From contig CAMCBT010000006.1 of assembly GCA_945873115.1 (NCBI GenBank), forward strand, positions 1 through 64,000: a stretch of DNA of 64,000 nt. Reading direction: 5' to 3'. The stretch is from an uncultured Mitsuokella sp. (lineage in GTDB: Bacteria > Bacillota > Negativicutes > Selenomonadales > Selenomonadaceae). A program made the translations under genes and the position numbers. Below, one piece after another: positions 46,254 to 55,284 of the stretch. Numbering within the stretch: the first letter of the stretch is position 1; each line of letters begins with the position of its first letter. Below the pieces are notes generated by a model, which made no database searches, was not told the DNA's origin, and saw only the letters and a program-made list of their open reading frames with translations.

Positions 46254-47759
46254 ATGGATATCCGGCATGAGATAAACAGGCTCCTGGGCTTTGCTCGGGC
46301 CCAAGAGCTCATCAGCGAGGACGACACCTACTACGCCGCGAACCGCCTCATCGATATGCTGGGCGTGGCAGAGTATGTGCCCGAGGAAGTGGATGAGCAG
46401 CTCACGTCCCCAGCGCCTATCCTCGAGAACATCCTGTCCTTCGCGGCAGAAAAGGGAATCATCGAGGACACGCAGAACGAGCGGGATCTCTTCGACACCC
46501 GCCTCATGGATGCGGTCATGCCCCGGCCCTTGGAGGTGGTGCGCCGCTTCCAGAACGACTACGCCCGGGCCCCGAAGGCGGCCACGGACCGGTTCTACAA
46601 GCTGAGCATCGCCTCCAACTACATCCGCAGCGACCGCATCGCGAAAAATATCGTGTGGCAGACGAGGACGGAGTATGGCGATCTCGATATCACCATCAAC
46701 CTCTCCAAGCCAGAGAAGGACCCCCGGGACATCGCCAAGGCCAAGAGTGCCCCCAGCTCCGGCTACCCCAAGTGCCTTCTCTGTCGGGAGAACGAGGGCT
46801 TCGCGGGAAATGCCCACCACCCGGCTCGCGAGACCCATCGTCTCATCCCCGTGCGCCTCTCCGGCCATCGGTGGTTCCTCCAGTATTCGCCCTACACCTA
46901 CTACAACGAACACTGCATCGTGCTGAACAGGAAGCACGTCCCCATGCAGGTGACCCGGAGGAGCTTCGAGAACCTTCTCGACTTCGTCACCATCTTCCCC
47001 CATTACTTTTTGGGGTCGAATGCGGATCTTCCCATCGTGGGGGGATCCATCCTTTCCCACGACCACTACCAGGGGGGTCGGTACGAGTTCGCCATGGCAA
47101 AGGCCCCGGTGGAAAAGACCTACAACTTCGAGGGCTTCGCGGGTGTGACCGCCGGCCGGGTCAAGTGGCCCATGTCCGCACTCCGGCTTTCCGGAGAGGA
47201 CTGGGAGGAGCTGGTGCCCCTCGCCACGAAAATCCTCGGGAAATGGCGCACCTACAGCGATGAGAGCGTGGGGGTGCTCGCGGAGACAGACCATACGCCC
47301 CACAACACCATCACCCCCATCGCCCGTCGCCGGGGAAGCAAATACGAGCTAGATCTCGTCCTCCGGAACAACCGCACTAGCGCCGAGCATCCCCTTGGCA
47401 TCTTCCACCCCCACGCAGAGGTGCACCACATCAAGAAGGAAAACATCGGCCTCATCGAGGTCATGGGCCTCGCCGTCCTCCCTGGCCGACTGAAGGAAGA
47501 AATGCGTCTCGTGGGAGAGGCCCTTACCCGAGGCGACGCATCCATCCGCGAAACCGAAAAAATCGCCGCCCACGCCGACTGGTATGACATGCTCCACAAG
47601 AAATACGGCAAGGTGGCAGAAGACACGGTCCAGGCCATCCTCCGGGATGAAATCGGCCAGGTCTTTTCGAAGGTTCTCGAGCACGCTGGCGTCTTCAAGC
47701 GCGATGAGGCCGGGCTCGCCGCCTTTGACCGATTTGTTGCTTCCTGCGGAGCGAAATAA
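46254..47759 (+). CDS. galT: Galactose-1-phosphate uridylyltransferase (Firmicutes GalT class)
   Basis: About 501 residues, much longer than E. coli GalT and typical of the Firmicutes class. It exchanges UMP between UDP-glucose and galactose-1-phosphate. Visible are FYKLSIASNYIRSDRIAKN, YPKCLLCRENEGFAG, FQYSPYTYYNEHCIV-like (LQYSPYTYYNEHCIVLNRKH), GSILSHDHYQGGRYEFAMAK with the active His and HNTITPIARRRGSKYELDLV. The ATG at 46254 immediately follows galE; an in-frame ATG at 46242 overlapping galE is also possible. It completes the Leloir set K-E-T. Confidence 0.93.
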   Translation: MDIRHEINRLLGFARAQELISEDDTYYAANRLIDMLGVAEYVPEEVDEQLTSPAPILENILSFAAEKGIIEDTQNERDLFDTRLMDAVMPRPLEVVRRFQNDYARAPKAATDRFYKLSIASNYIRSDRIAKNIVWQTRTEYGDLDITINLSKPEKDPRDIAKAKSAPSSGYPKCLLCRENEGFAGNAHHPARETHRLIPVRLSGHRWFLQYSPYTYYNEHCIVLNRKHVPMQVTRRSFENLLDFVTIFPHYFLGSNADLPIVGGSILSHDHYQGGRYEFAMAKAPVEKTYNFEGFAGVTAGRVKWPMSALRLSGEDWEELVPLATKILGKWRTYSDESVGVLAETDHTPHNTITPIARRRGSKYELDLVLRNNRTSAEHPLGIFHPHAEVHHIKKENIGLIEVMGLAVLPGRLKEEMRLVGEALTRGDASIRETEKIAAHADWYDMLHKKYGKVAEDTVQAILRDEIGQVFSKVLEHAGVFKRDEAGLAAFDRFVASCGAK

Positions 47760-47783
47760 CGTGACGAACAACAGAAGTTAAGA

Positions 47784-47812
47784 TTGACTTAGGACGTTTG
47801 ACATGGTATTCT
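47784..47812 (+). promoter_or_regulatory. Candidate promoter of the LacI-type regulator
   Basis: TTGACT (47784-47789), a 17-nt spacer and TATTCT (47807-47812) lie so close to the ATG at 47822 that transcription would start at or next to the start codon. Confidence 0.4.
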
Positions 47813-47821
47813 TTTAGCATT

Positions 47822-48835
47822 ATGGAAGAAAAGAAAAACGCAACCGTCGTTGACGTGGCGGAGGCTGCTGGCGTATCTGTCGCCACCGTCTCCCGCGTCG
47901 TCAACGGAAACTACCCCGTCCGGCCCGCCACCCGCGCCCGGGTCGAGGAAGCCATCCGACAGCTCCACTACGTGCCAAACGTCCAGGCCAGGGAACTCAA
48001 TACCAGGCGATCCTCCGCCATCGGCGTCGTCGTCCCCGGCCTCTACAACATGTTCTTCGCCGAGGTCATCGGTGGCATCGAGGAGGGCGTCCGGAGTGCC
48101 GGCCTCTCGCTCCTCCTCAACTGCGCCCAGAATGATCCCATGCAGGAAATGGACTGCGTGCGCCAGCTCGTCACTCGGAATATCGCGGGCCTCATCATCA
48201 TCAGCCCCAATACGAAGGACATCGACGAGAACTTCTACAGTAGCATCGCCCGTCGCCTCCCCCTCGTCTTCATCAACGGCTACCATCGGGTCCCCGGCGT
48301 CTCCTACGTGGCAAACGACGAGGCCGGCGGTACGAGAAAGGCCCTTCGCCACCTCTACGAGGGGGGCCATCGGCAGATCCTCTTCCTCTGCGGCGAGCAC
48401 TCCGACTCCTACACCGTGAAGGAGGAGGCCTACCGGGCCTTCTGCGAGGAATACGAGCTTACGCAGCGCATTGTCAACATCGGCGAGGGCAACAGCGTGG
48501 AGACCGTCCAGGCCGCAGAGAAGACCATGGCGGAGGAGCTCCGGCGGGAGGCCCCCACGGCCATCCTCTGCTGCAACGACCTCATGGCCTCCGGCGCCCT
48601 CCGGGCAGCCTCGGGGGCGGGCCTCTCCGTCCCAGAGGACATCTCCATCGTGGGCTTTGACAACGTCCTCCTCTCCCGCCTCATCGACCCGCCGCTCACC
48701 ACGGTGGACCAAAACATGAAAAAGCTCGGCCTCGCCGCCGCCCACGTCCTCTGCCAGTCCATCCAGGGCGAATCCGTCCAGGATGTGGAGCTCGAGAACA
48801 CCCTCGTACTGCGGAAGACCACAGCTCCCCTATAG
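47822..48835 (+). CDS. LacI/GalR family transcriptional regulator
   Basis: 337 residues. The N-terminal helix-turn-helix TVVDVAEAAGVSVATVSRVV (about 8-27) and hinge (RARVEEAIRQLHYVPN) precede a periplasmic-binding-like sugar domain. That domain has IGVVVPGLYNMFFAEVIGGI and the late ISIVGFDNVLLSRLIDPPLT. It probably represses the upstream galactoside operon; the palindromes at 36445-36503 are candidate targets. No Shine-Dalgarno precedes the ATG. A TTG at 47798 is the alternative start, adding eight residues, with a weak AGGA before it. Confidence 0.9.
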   Translation: MEEKKNATVVDVAEAAGVSVATVSRVVNGNYPVRPATRARVEEAIRQLHYVPNVQARELNTRRSSAIGVVVPGLYNMFFAEVIGGIEEGVRSAGLSLLLNCAQNDPMQEMDCVRQLVTRNIAGLIIISPNTKDIDENFYSSIARRLPLVFINGYHRVPGVSYVANDEAGGTRKALRHLYEGGHRQILFLCGEHSDSYTVKEEAYRAFCEEYELTQRIVNIGEGNSVETVQAAEKTMAEELRREAPTAILCCNDLMASGALRAASGAGLSVPEDISIVGFDNVLLSRLIDPPLTTVDQNMKKLGLAAAHVLCQSIQGESVQDVELENTLVLRKTTAPL

Positions 48836-48866
48836 GAAAGAGAATAAGCGGCACCGCCACGCAAAA

Positions 48867-48908
48867 CCCCTGCTGTCCAGGAACCACCTGGGCGGCAGGG
48901 GCTTTTTA
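48867..48908 (+). terminator. Terminator of the galactoside operon/regulator
   Basis: CCCCTGC (48867-48873) pairs with GCAGGGG (48895-48901), with an inner CCAGG/CCTGG stem, followed by CTTTTT. Confidence 0.88.
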
Positions 48909-49079
48909 TTGGGCAAGGGAAATTTCCTCAAAAAGATTTTTGGGAGTTGTGGCATATTTGAAAGAGTGTGATATAATAGATAAAATGGTAAATGTGTCCC
49001 CCCAGGCGTTGGATTTCCATGCAGGCACGGAGGCGTGCGTTGGGGCTGGGGAAGCTCGGATTGCGGAAGGATGAAAGAA

Positions 49080-51098
49080 ATGGCGAGATTTCGTATCGAG
49101 GAAATCAGTGGGATGCTGAATCGGCTGTCCCTCATCTATGATATAGCGCGCATCGTAAATCCCGCGAAGTGCGTGGTGCTTCAGTGCGGCGAGGATGGCA
49201 TGGTGCATGAGGCGGCTTCCTGCTACGGCTTTTGGGGCAAGCAGACCCGCTGCCGCCACTGCTCCAGCTCCTGCGCCATGGCAGCGGCCCACAACATGGA
49301 AAAGGATGAGGTCCGGGAGGGGAGGATCTGCCATATCCTCTCCGCGCCTGTCGATGTGGAGCAGGCGGATGGATCCGTCTATTCCTGCGTCATGGAGATG
49401 GTCTCCAGCAATGTGCGCAGCGAGGAGATGCGGGTCATGCGGGACCGGGAGCTCATCCAGCTCCTGGTGGCGAAGATGGGGGACGTGCGCCGGGGTGTCG
49501 TCTGCTTCAATATCGAGGATGAGTGCGTCTATGCCAATCCGGAGGTCTTCCAGCTCTTCCAGGTCCCCCAGGGAGAGCTGGCCCTCTTGAAGGAGTTCTT
49601 CCGGACCTGGGTGGATGACTCCCGCATGGAGGAAAGCGGCGATATCGCACTGCTCTCCGATGCCGAGTGGAAGCAGGAGTGCAACCTGGGCAAGAGGACG
49701 CGGCTCTGCGACGTGGGCTACCACAAGCTCTTTGACGGCGAGGGACGCTTTTCCGGCTATTTCTACGAAATCTACGACGACTCCATGCCGCTGAGGACGG
49801 GGCTTCCCCTGGAGGAGGAGAGCTTCTTGGATCCTTTGACGGAGCTCATGCCTCGGGAGCGGTTCTTCCAGACGGTGGGGGAGGTGCTTCGCTGCGCCGT
49901 CCATCCAGAGTACGTGCTCATCGCGTCGAATATCAAGGATTTCAAGTTCGTCAACAGCCTCTTCGGCAAGGAAAAGGGCGATGAGATCCTCATGCTCCTG
50001 GGGGGCCTCTATCGGGAGCTGGCGGGCAGCAAGGGAGTGGCCGGACGCCTCCACGGGGATAAGTTCGTCCTCTTCATGCCCCGGGATGCCTTCCAGCCCA
50101 ATGAGATCATGGAGCGGGTCACGGAGATTACCACCCGCTTCGACAACTCCTCCTTCAAGCTCTGCGTCCACCTGGGCGTCTATGAAATCGTGGACGTGAG
50201 CCTACCGGTCTCCCTCATGTGCGACCGGGCAAATCTCGCCATTGAGACCATCCAGAACGTGCGGGTCAACCAGATAGCCGTCTACAAGGATACGCTTCTG
50301 AAGAAGGCACTCCACGACTCGGAGATTTTGAGCTCCTTCGCCAGTGCCCTGGAGAATCATGAGTTCGAGGTGTACCTCCAGCCCCAAATCGCGAGGGACA
50401 GTACGCTCTGCGGGGCAGAAGCCCTCGTCCGGTGGAATCATCCGACCCGGGGCCTCCTCATGCCGGGCCAGTTCATCCCCCTTCTCGAGAATGCCGGCCT
50501 CATCTATCAGCTGGATGCCTACATGTGGGGGGCGGCGGCGTCCCTCATCTCCGCCTGGAAGAACACCCCTATGGCGGAGCTGCCGCTCTCGGTGAATATC
50601 TCGGCGCGGGATACCTTCTACATCGACATCTACCAGACCATCACCACCTATGTGGAGAAGCTGGGCATAGATCCCGCGAAGCTCCACCTGGAAATCACGG
50701 AGACGGCCCTCATGTCGGACCGGGTCCAGTACAATACCCTCATCGACAAGTTCCGGGAAAGGGGCTTCGTAGTGGAAATCGACGACTTCGGCAGCGGCTA
50801 TTCGTCGCTGGCCATGCTGAAGGACATTCACGCGGATATCCTGAAGCTGGATTTGGGCTTCTTGATGCCCTCGAAGGAGGATGAGCGGGGCGCCCTCATA
50901 CTGAAGTCCGTCATCGACATGGCAAAGACCCTGGGCATGATCACCATCACCGAGGGCGTGGAGCACGAGGAGCAGGTGAAGCTCCTGACGAAGCTGGGAA
51001 CGGATGCCTTCCAGGGCTTCTATTTCGACCGGCCCATGCCGGTGCAGAACTTCGTGGAGAAGTATTATGGGGCGGGGTGCATCGAGCGCAACGCATGA
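49080..51098 (+). CDS. c-di-GMP phosphodiesterase with degenerate GGDEF and intact EAL domains
   Basis: 672 residues. The N-terminal 130 residues have a Cys cluster (CYGFWGKQTRCRHCSSSCAM, about 45-65) that may bind metal or sense redox. A PAS-like region follows (about 130-240). The GGDEF domain (about 260-415) has lost its catalytic signature: RLHGDKFVLFM replaces GGDEF. The EAL domain (about 430-670) keeps the key residues: GAEALVRWNHP, NISARD, LEITETALM, DDFGSGYSSLAML and TEGVEHEEQ. It should therefore degrade c-di-GMP. The ATG at 49080 has GGAAGG 9 nt upstream; the ATG at 49071 sits against it. The flagellin-methylase-like gene follows at 19 nt. Confidence 0.88.
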   Translation: MARFRIEEISGMLNRLSLIYDIARIVNPAKCVVLQCGEDGMVHEAASCYGFWGKQTRCRHCSSSCAMAAAHNMEKDEVREGRICHILSAPVDVEQADGSVYSCVMEMVSSNVRSEEMRVMRDRELIQLLVAKMGDVRRGVVCFNIEDECVYANPEVFQLFQVPQGELALLKEFFRTWVDDSRMEESGDIALLSDAEWKQECNLGKRTRLCDVGYHKLFDGEGRFSGYFYEIYDDSMPLRTGLPLEEESFLDPLTELMPRERFFQTVGEVLRCAVHPEYVLIASNIKDFKFVNSLFGKEKGDEILMLLGGLYRELAGSKGVAGRLHGDKFVLFMPRDAFQPNEIMERVTEITTRFDNSSFKLCVHLGVYEIVDVSLPVSLMCDRANLAIETIQNVRVNQIAVYKDTLLKKALHDSEILSSFASALENHEFEVYLQPQIARDSTLCGAEALVRWNHPTRGLLMPGQFIPLLENAGLIYQLDAYMWGAAASLISAWKNTPMAELPLSVNISARDTFYIDIYQTITTYVEKLGIDPAKLHLEITETALMSDRVQYNTLIDKFRERGFVVEIDDFGSGYSSLAMLKDIHADILKLDLGFLMPSKEDERGALILKSVIDMAKTLGMITITEGVEHEEQVKLLTKLGTDAFQGFYFDRPMPVQNFVEKYYGAGCIERNA

Positions 51099-51117
51099 GT
51101 GACAAGGAGGAGTAGGC

Positions 51118-52359
51118 GTGCTGTTTGGGGAGAAGCGGGATGTAGACCGGGTGGTCCTGGAGCCCTCCTATGTGGCAGGCTTTTCCTGCGACGGGGAGGC
51201 CTGCGGCTCCCTTTGCTGCAGGTTCTGGGGAGCCGTCGTGGATGAGGACACCCTCTCCCGGTACCGGAATGCTGGCGGCGCCCTGGGGGAGGAGCTCCGG
51301 GCGGCCATCGTGCGGGAGTCCGCCTCCGGTGCCTGGGTGATACGTCAGAAGGAGGGAAGCTGCCTCTTCCTCCAGAAGGACGGGCTCTGCTCCCTGCAGA
51401 AGCGCTTCGGCGCTGTGGCGCTTTCCGATGTGTGTGCCGAGTATCCTCGCCGGACGCTACTGGCGGGGGAGTGCGCGGAGCGGACCCTGTGCATGACCTG
51501 CCCCGTGGCCGAGCGGCTTGCCCTTCTCCCGAAGGAGCCCATGACCTTTCGGCAGTGCCTGGAGCCGCTGGATAGGCCCCATTACTATCAGAGAGTGGAG
51601 ATGGCCCCGGAGCTTCGGGAGACCTTCCCTCTTCTTAGGAATGCCTGCGTATTCATCCTGCAGGAGCGGAGCCTATCCCTCGATGACCGGATTGTGGCCC
51701 TCGGCCTCTTCCTGAGCGACATCTCCCGGGAGCTGGATCTCTGGGAGCTCGAGGAACGAGAGTCCCAGATTGTCCGGCTGGCCTCCCAGGCAATCCTGAA
51801 GGCGGGGGAGGTCCGGGCCAAGTTTCCCTTTGACGAGGAGGCATCGCTCACCTTCTTCGCCCAGCTCCTGCCGTATCTAGCCAGGGTACGGGAGGACAAG
51901 CATCCCCTGACCCGCATGTATGTGACCCAGATTCACGCCATCTTCGGCGATGGGACGGGGGAGGAGATGCTTCGTTCCTTCCGGGAGCGGCGCGTCGCCT
52001 ACGAGGAAAATGTGCTGGGGACGGGCACCCATATCCTGGAGAATTTCCTGGTGCAGGAGCTCTGGGCGGGGCCCTATCTCAGCCGGGAGGGGCAGGACTC
52101 CATGGCGGGCTATGAGGCCCTGGTGCTCCTCGCCAAGCTCATGAAGCTCCTCGTCCTGACGGATGTACGGGTGCTGGTGTCCCCCGAGACAGAGGAGGCC
52201 TACGGAGAGGAGCCCACGCCGAGCCAGCAGGCGGTGCTGGACGCCATCCGGTACCTGGCAATCCAGATGAACCACACGGAGGGCTTCGGCGAGGCGCTCC
52301 TCGCCTCCCTTCACGACCTGGGCACCGATAATCGCTTCTACGAAATCGTCATGCTGTAA
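51118..52359 (+). CDS. fliB: FliB-like flagellin lysine N-methylase
   Basis: 413 residues. The N-terminal half has cysteines spaced as in the FliB family: ACGSLCCRFWGAVVDEDTL (about 25-43), GSCLFLQKDGLCSLQKRFG (about 80-98), LSDVCAEYPRR and LCMTCPVAERL. These probably hold an iron-sulphur cluster. FliB methylates surface lysines of flagellin. The C-terminal half is helical without clear motifs. It starts with GTG behind AAGGAGGAG and follows the EAL gene at 19 nt, so both are likely co-transcribed. No flagellin gene is in the window, so the target is inferred from family. Confidence 0.78.
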   Translation: MLFGEKRDVDRVVLEPSYVAGFSCDGEACGSLCCRFWGAVVDEDTLSRYRNAGGALGEELRAAIVRESASGAWVIRQKEGSCLFLQKDGLCSLQKRFGAVALSDVCAEYPRRTLLAGECAERTLCMTCPVAERLALLPKEPMTFRQCLEPLDRPHYYQRVEMAPELRETFPLLRNACVFILQERSLSLDDRIVALGLFLSDISRELDLWELEERESQIVRLASQAILKAGEVRAKFPFDEEASLTFFAQLLPYLARVREDKHPLTRMYVTQIHAIFGDGTGEEMLRSFRERRVAYEENVLGTGTHILENFLVQELWAGPYLSREGQDSMAGYEALVLLAKLMKLLVLTDVRVLVSPETEEAYGEEPTPSQQAVLDAIRYLAIQMNHTEGFGEALLASLHDLGTDNRFYEIVML

Positions 52360-52361
52360 AT

Positions 52362-52387
52362 AAAAAACGGGCTTTTGCCCGTTTTTT
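52362..52387. terminator. Terminator, bidirectional
   Basis: A6CGGGC and its complement form an 11-bp stem with a TTTT loop and T6. Being symmetrical, it can serve the plus-strand fliB gene and the minus-strand cupin gene. Confidence 0.9.
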
Positions 52388-52500
52388 ATTTACTACGAGA
52401 ACCCAAGAATCAAGCCCTGTGTGCGCAGATGATTGGCTGTTCTCTTGTAAGGGAGGCGCACAATGTCCACGAAGTGGACATTGTGCGTGTAGTTTTGTGC
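52384..52500 (+). repeat. Dispersed repeat, copy B
   Basis: This is the plus-strand counterpart of the element at 27613-27731. Its hairpin is a perfect 14-bp palindrome (CGCACAATGTCCAC, GAA loop, complement to about 52486). The first part overlaps the tail of the fliB terminator. No supportable gene is inside, although a weak frame gives the same His-Asn-Val-His-Glu-Val-Asp peptide in both copies. Confidence 0.75.
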
Positions 52501-52514
52501 CTGATTTATGGATT

Positions 52515-52862
52515 TCAGTCGTTCTTGATGATAAGTGCCATAAAGACGAGGTTATCCGTCTTGGAGGCGTTGGCGATGCCGTGCGTTTCGCCGTCGGGGC
52601 AGAAGGTGGTGACGCCGGGGCCTATCTCCACCTTCTTCCCGTTGTCGTTGTAGAGGGCGCGGCCCGAGAGGATGTGATACGTCTCCGTATTCCCTTTGTG
52701 GACGTGGTCGCCGATGGAGGTGGTGGGCGGGAGGATGACCTTTGCGTACATGTCGCACTTGCCGGCAAGCTCCGGCGGTGCCAGGAGCTTTACGATGGTG
52801 ATGGTGCCGTTGCCGCCGGCCTTTTTCTCTGCTTGGATGACTTCGGGTTCGAGTACTGCCAT
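52515..52862 (-). CDS. Small single-domain cupin protein
   Basis: 115 residues forming one cupin barrel. The first motif is GDHVHKGNTETYHILSG (metal-binding His, His, Glu) at about residues 51-67. The second is PGVTTFCPDGETHGIAN with a third His. Such proteins act as small metal-dependent enzymes or sugar/acid binders; the substrate is unknown. On the minus strand GGAGA precedes the ATG at 52862. It stands alone and is divergent from the YdcF-like gene, with a palindrome between them. Confidence 0.85.
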   Translation of the reverse strand: MAVLEPEVIQAEKKAGGNGTITIVKLLAPPELAGKCDMYAKVILPPTTSIGDHVHKGNTETYHILSGRALYNDNGKKVEIGPGVTTFCPDGETHGIANASKTDNLVFMALIIKND

Positions 52863-52913
52863 GATGATTCTCCTTTTCTTTTTCGTGGAAGTCTGATAGA
52901 ATACACCTTGCTT

Positions 52914-52930
52914 GCCGCAATGGTTGCGGC
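52914..52930. promoter_or_regulatory. Palindrome in the cupin/ydcF divergent region
   Basis: A perfect 7-bp inverted repeat GCCGCAA-TGG-TTGCGGC lies midway between two divergent genes, a typical operator location. No regulator is assigned. Confidence 0.35.
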
Positions 52931-53002
52931 TATATTTTGTAATATTCGATATTTCTTACGGGAATCCTTTTTTTGGAATGGGCCAAAATGAGGGGGAGAC
53001 AT

Positions 53003-53761
53003 ATGGTATATCTTCTGAAATTTGGTGCCAGCTGGGTGCTGCCACCGGGCATCTTCTATGTGGCGTTCTTCGCCCTCGCCTGGTATCTCTGGAACAGGCG
53101 GGGGGAGAAGCGGGCGGCAAAGGTGCTGGCGGGGCTGACGCTCGCGCTCTATCTTTTTTCCACGAGCCTCGTGGCAGAGCTCACCCTGGGGAGCCTGGAG
53201 GCCGCCTACGACCCGCCGGCGGAGCCTCAGGGCGATGTCATCATCATGCTGGGGGGCGGGGCCTTTCCCGATACGCCGGATGTGGACGGGGCGGGGACCC
53301 TCTGCGCGAGCCCGGCAAACCGGCTTCTCGCCACGGCTAGGCTCCAGCGGAAGCTCGGCGTGCCGGTGCTCCTCTCCGGGGGCCAGGTCTACGGCGACAC
53401 GGGGGAGGAGGCGAAGATCGCAAAGCGGGTTCTCATGAGCCTCGGCATCCCGGAGAAGAAGATTCTCGTGGAGACGCGGAGCATCAACACGAGCCAGAAT
53501 GCCCGCTTCTCGGCGGAGATTCTCCGGGAGAGGGGGCTAAGCCATCCCATCCTCGTCACCAGCGCCTTTCACATGAAGCGCTCCGTGCTGAACTTCGAAA
53601 AGCAGGGGATTGACGTGACGCCGTATCCCACGGACTACCAGGTGCCCCGGCACCCCGCCTTCCACTATACGAAGCTGCGGCCCAGCGCCGATGCGCTGCT
53701 GCAAAATGCCATTGTATTGCAGGAGTCCCTCAGGACCCTTGTAACCCGTTATTTAGAGTGA
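53003..53761 (+). CDS. YdcF/ElyC-SanA family (DUF218) membrane protein
   Basis: 252 residues with two N-terminal membrane helices (about 5-25 and 37-58). The DUF218 domain then has DVIIMLGGGAF, LLSGGQVYGDTGEEA, ETRSINTSQNARFSAEIL and LVTSAFHMKRSV. Family members such as ElyC and SanA affect envelope integrity and peptidoglycan or lipid-carrier metabolism, but the biochemical function is unclear. AGGGGGAG precedes the ATG at 53003; an ATG at 52988 lacks such a site. It ends 4 nt before the MATE gene. Confidence 0.83.
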   Translation: MVYLLKFGASWVLPPGIFYVAFFALAWYLWNRRGEKRAAKVLAGLTLALYLFSTSLVAELTLGSLEAAYDPPAEPQGDVIIMLGGGAFPDTPDVDGAGTLCASPANRLLATARLQRKLGVPVLLSGGQVYGDTGEEAKIAKRVLMSLGIPEKKILVETRSINTSQNARFSAEILRERGLSHPILVTSAFHMKRSVLNFEKQGIDVTPYPTDYQVPRHPAFHYTKLRPSADALLQNAIVLQESLRTLVTRYLE

Positions 53762-53765
53762 GCTT

Positions 53766-55100
53766 ATGGTCAAGAATATGACGGAAGGGAGCCCGGCGCG
53801 GCTCATCTTCTTCTTCACGCTACCGCTTCTGGCGGGCAATATCATGCAGCAGCTCTTCGCCTTCGTGGACACTCTCATCGTGGGGCGGTTCCTGGGGGTG
53901 GAGGCTCTGGCAGCTGTGGGCTGCACGGGTGCCCTCATGTTCCTCATGCTGGGCTTCATCATCGGCTTCACCAGCGGCATCTCCATCTATACGGGCCAGC
54001 GGTTCGGCGCCGGGGATATGGCGGGGGTACGCCAGAGCGGAGCCACCTGCGCGGTGCTGGCACTCCTCGCCTCGGTGGTGCTGACGGCCCTCGGCGTCCT
54101 CTCCTGCCGCCAGCTTCTCATCCTCATGGAAACGCCCCCGGAGATTCTTGAGGGGGCCTATTCCTTCATCTCCCTCGTCTATGGGGGCATTGCTGCCTTC
54201 GTCTTCATCCAGACAGGGGCGAATCTTATCCGGGCTCTCGGGGACAGCAAGGGACCCCTCGTGCTCCAGGCCATCGGCCTCGGGCTCAACATCCTCTTTG
54301 AGCCCATTGCCATCCTGGTGCTGGAATGGGGCATCCCGGGGGCGGCACTGGCCACCATCGCGGCCCAGCTATGTGCCAATGCCTGCTGCTTTTTCTACAT
54401 CCGTCGCTGCGTGTCCCAGCTTGAGATCGGCCTCCGGGATTTTCACATTCCACTTCGCATTTATTGGGAGCACCTGCGCCTTGGCCTTCCCATGGGCTTT
54501 CAGGGCTCCATCATCGCCATCGGCGCCGTCATATTGCAGATTGCCCTGAACGGCCTTGGCCCCACGGCGGTGGCCTCCTATGCAGCGTCCCAGAAAATAG
54601 AGTCCATCGCCATGATGCCCATGATGTCCTTCGGCATCGCCATGGCGGCCTATACGGCCCAGAACTACGGGGCGCGGAAGCTCCACCGCATCCGGGAGGG
54701 GGTGCGGAAGTGCTGCTATATGAGCGTTTCCTTCAGCCTGGCGGCGGGAGCACTCCTCATCGCCTTCGGCCCCGCTATGCTGCGCCTCTTCGTGGGGGAG
54801 GGCCACCCGGAGGTCATCGAATACGGCCACACCTACCTCATCGTGAACGGCGTCTGCTACTGGATTCTCTCCTTCCTCTTCATTTTCCGCTACACCCTCC
54901 AGGGCCTGGGGCAGAGCGTGGTGCCTACGGTGGCGGGGGTCATGGAGCTCCTCATGCGCTCCGGGGCCGCTATATTCCTCTGCAGCTGGCTGGGGTACCT
55001 GGGGGCGTGTCTGGCAAACCCCATGGCCTGGCTGGGCTCCTGTGTGCCGCTGGCCCTTGCCTACGGCTGGACCCGCCGACGGCTGCGGCAGGAGGAATGA
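53766..55100 (+). CDS. MATE family efflux transporter
   Basis: 444-residue membrane protein with about twelve helices arranged in two similar halves. It opens MTEGSPARLIFFFTLPLLAG, followed by NIMQQLFAFVDTLIVGRFLG, the usual MATE/NorM N-terminus. The second-half repeat LGLPMGFQGSIIAIGAVILQ is also visible. It exports drugs or metabolites in exchange for Na+ or H+; the substrate cannot be told. No good RBS precedes the ATG, so translation may be coupled to the YdcF-like gene 4 nt upstream. Confidence 0.92.
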   Translation: MVKNMTEGSPARLIFFFTLPLLAGNIMQQLFAFVDTLIVGRFLGVEALAAVGCTGALMFLMLGFIIGFTSGISIYTGQRFGAGDMAGVRQSGATCAVLALLASVVLTALGVLSCRQLLILMETPPEILEGAYSFISLVYGGIAAFVFIQTGANLIRALGDSKGPLVLQAIGLGLNILFEPIAILVLEWGIPGAALATIAAQLCANACCFFYIRRCVSQLEIGLRDFHIPLRIYWEHLRLGLPMGFQGSIIAIGAVILQIALNGLGPTAVASYAASQKIESIAMMPMMSFGIAMAAYTAQNYGARKLHRIREGVRKCCYMSVSFSLAAGALLIAFGPAMLRLFVGEGHPEVIEYGHTYLIVNGVCYWILSFLFIFRYTLQGLGQSVVPTVAGVMELLMRSGAAIFLCSWLGYLGACLANPMAWLGSCVPLALAYGWTRRRLRQEE

Positions 55101-55284
55101 ATTGCCTTTCTGCCGAAATTTTCCCCCGGAGAAAAAGGAAATGGCGGCAACCGTGACGAATAAAAAAGGATAGAAGATATCCCACATGCCAATACGGCAG
55201 AAATCCTGTCGGAGGGCAATGATGTGCGGAGGGGCAAGCGCCTCTCCCCTTGCGTATTTGTCTTGTTTGGAAAGGGTGTTTTGC

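Noticed and set aside
48978-49070. c-di-GMP riboswitch in the leader of the EAL gene
   Set aside because: A weak hairpin is possible, but the conserved GEMM motifs are not visible.
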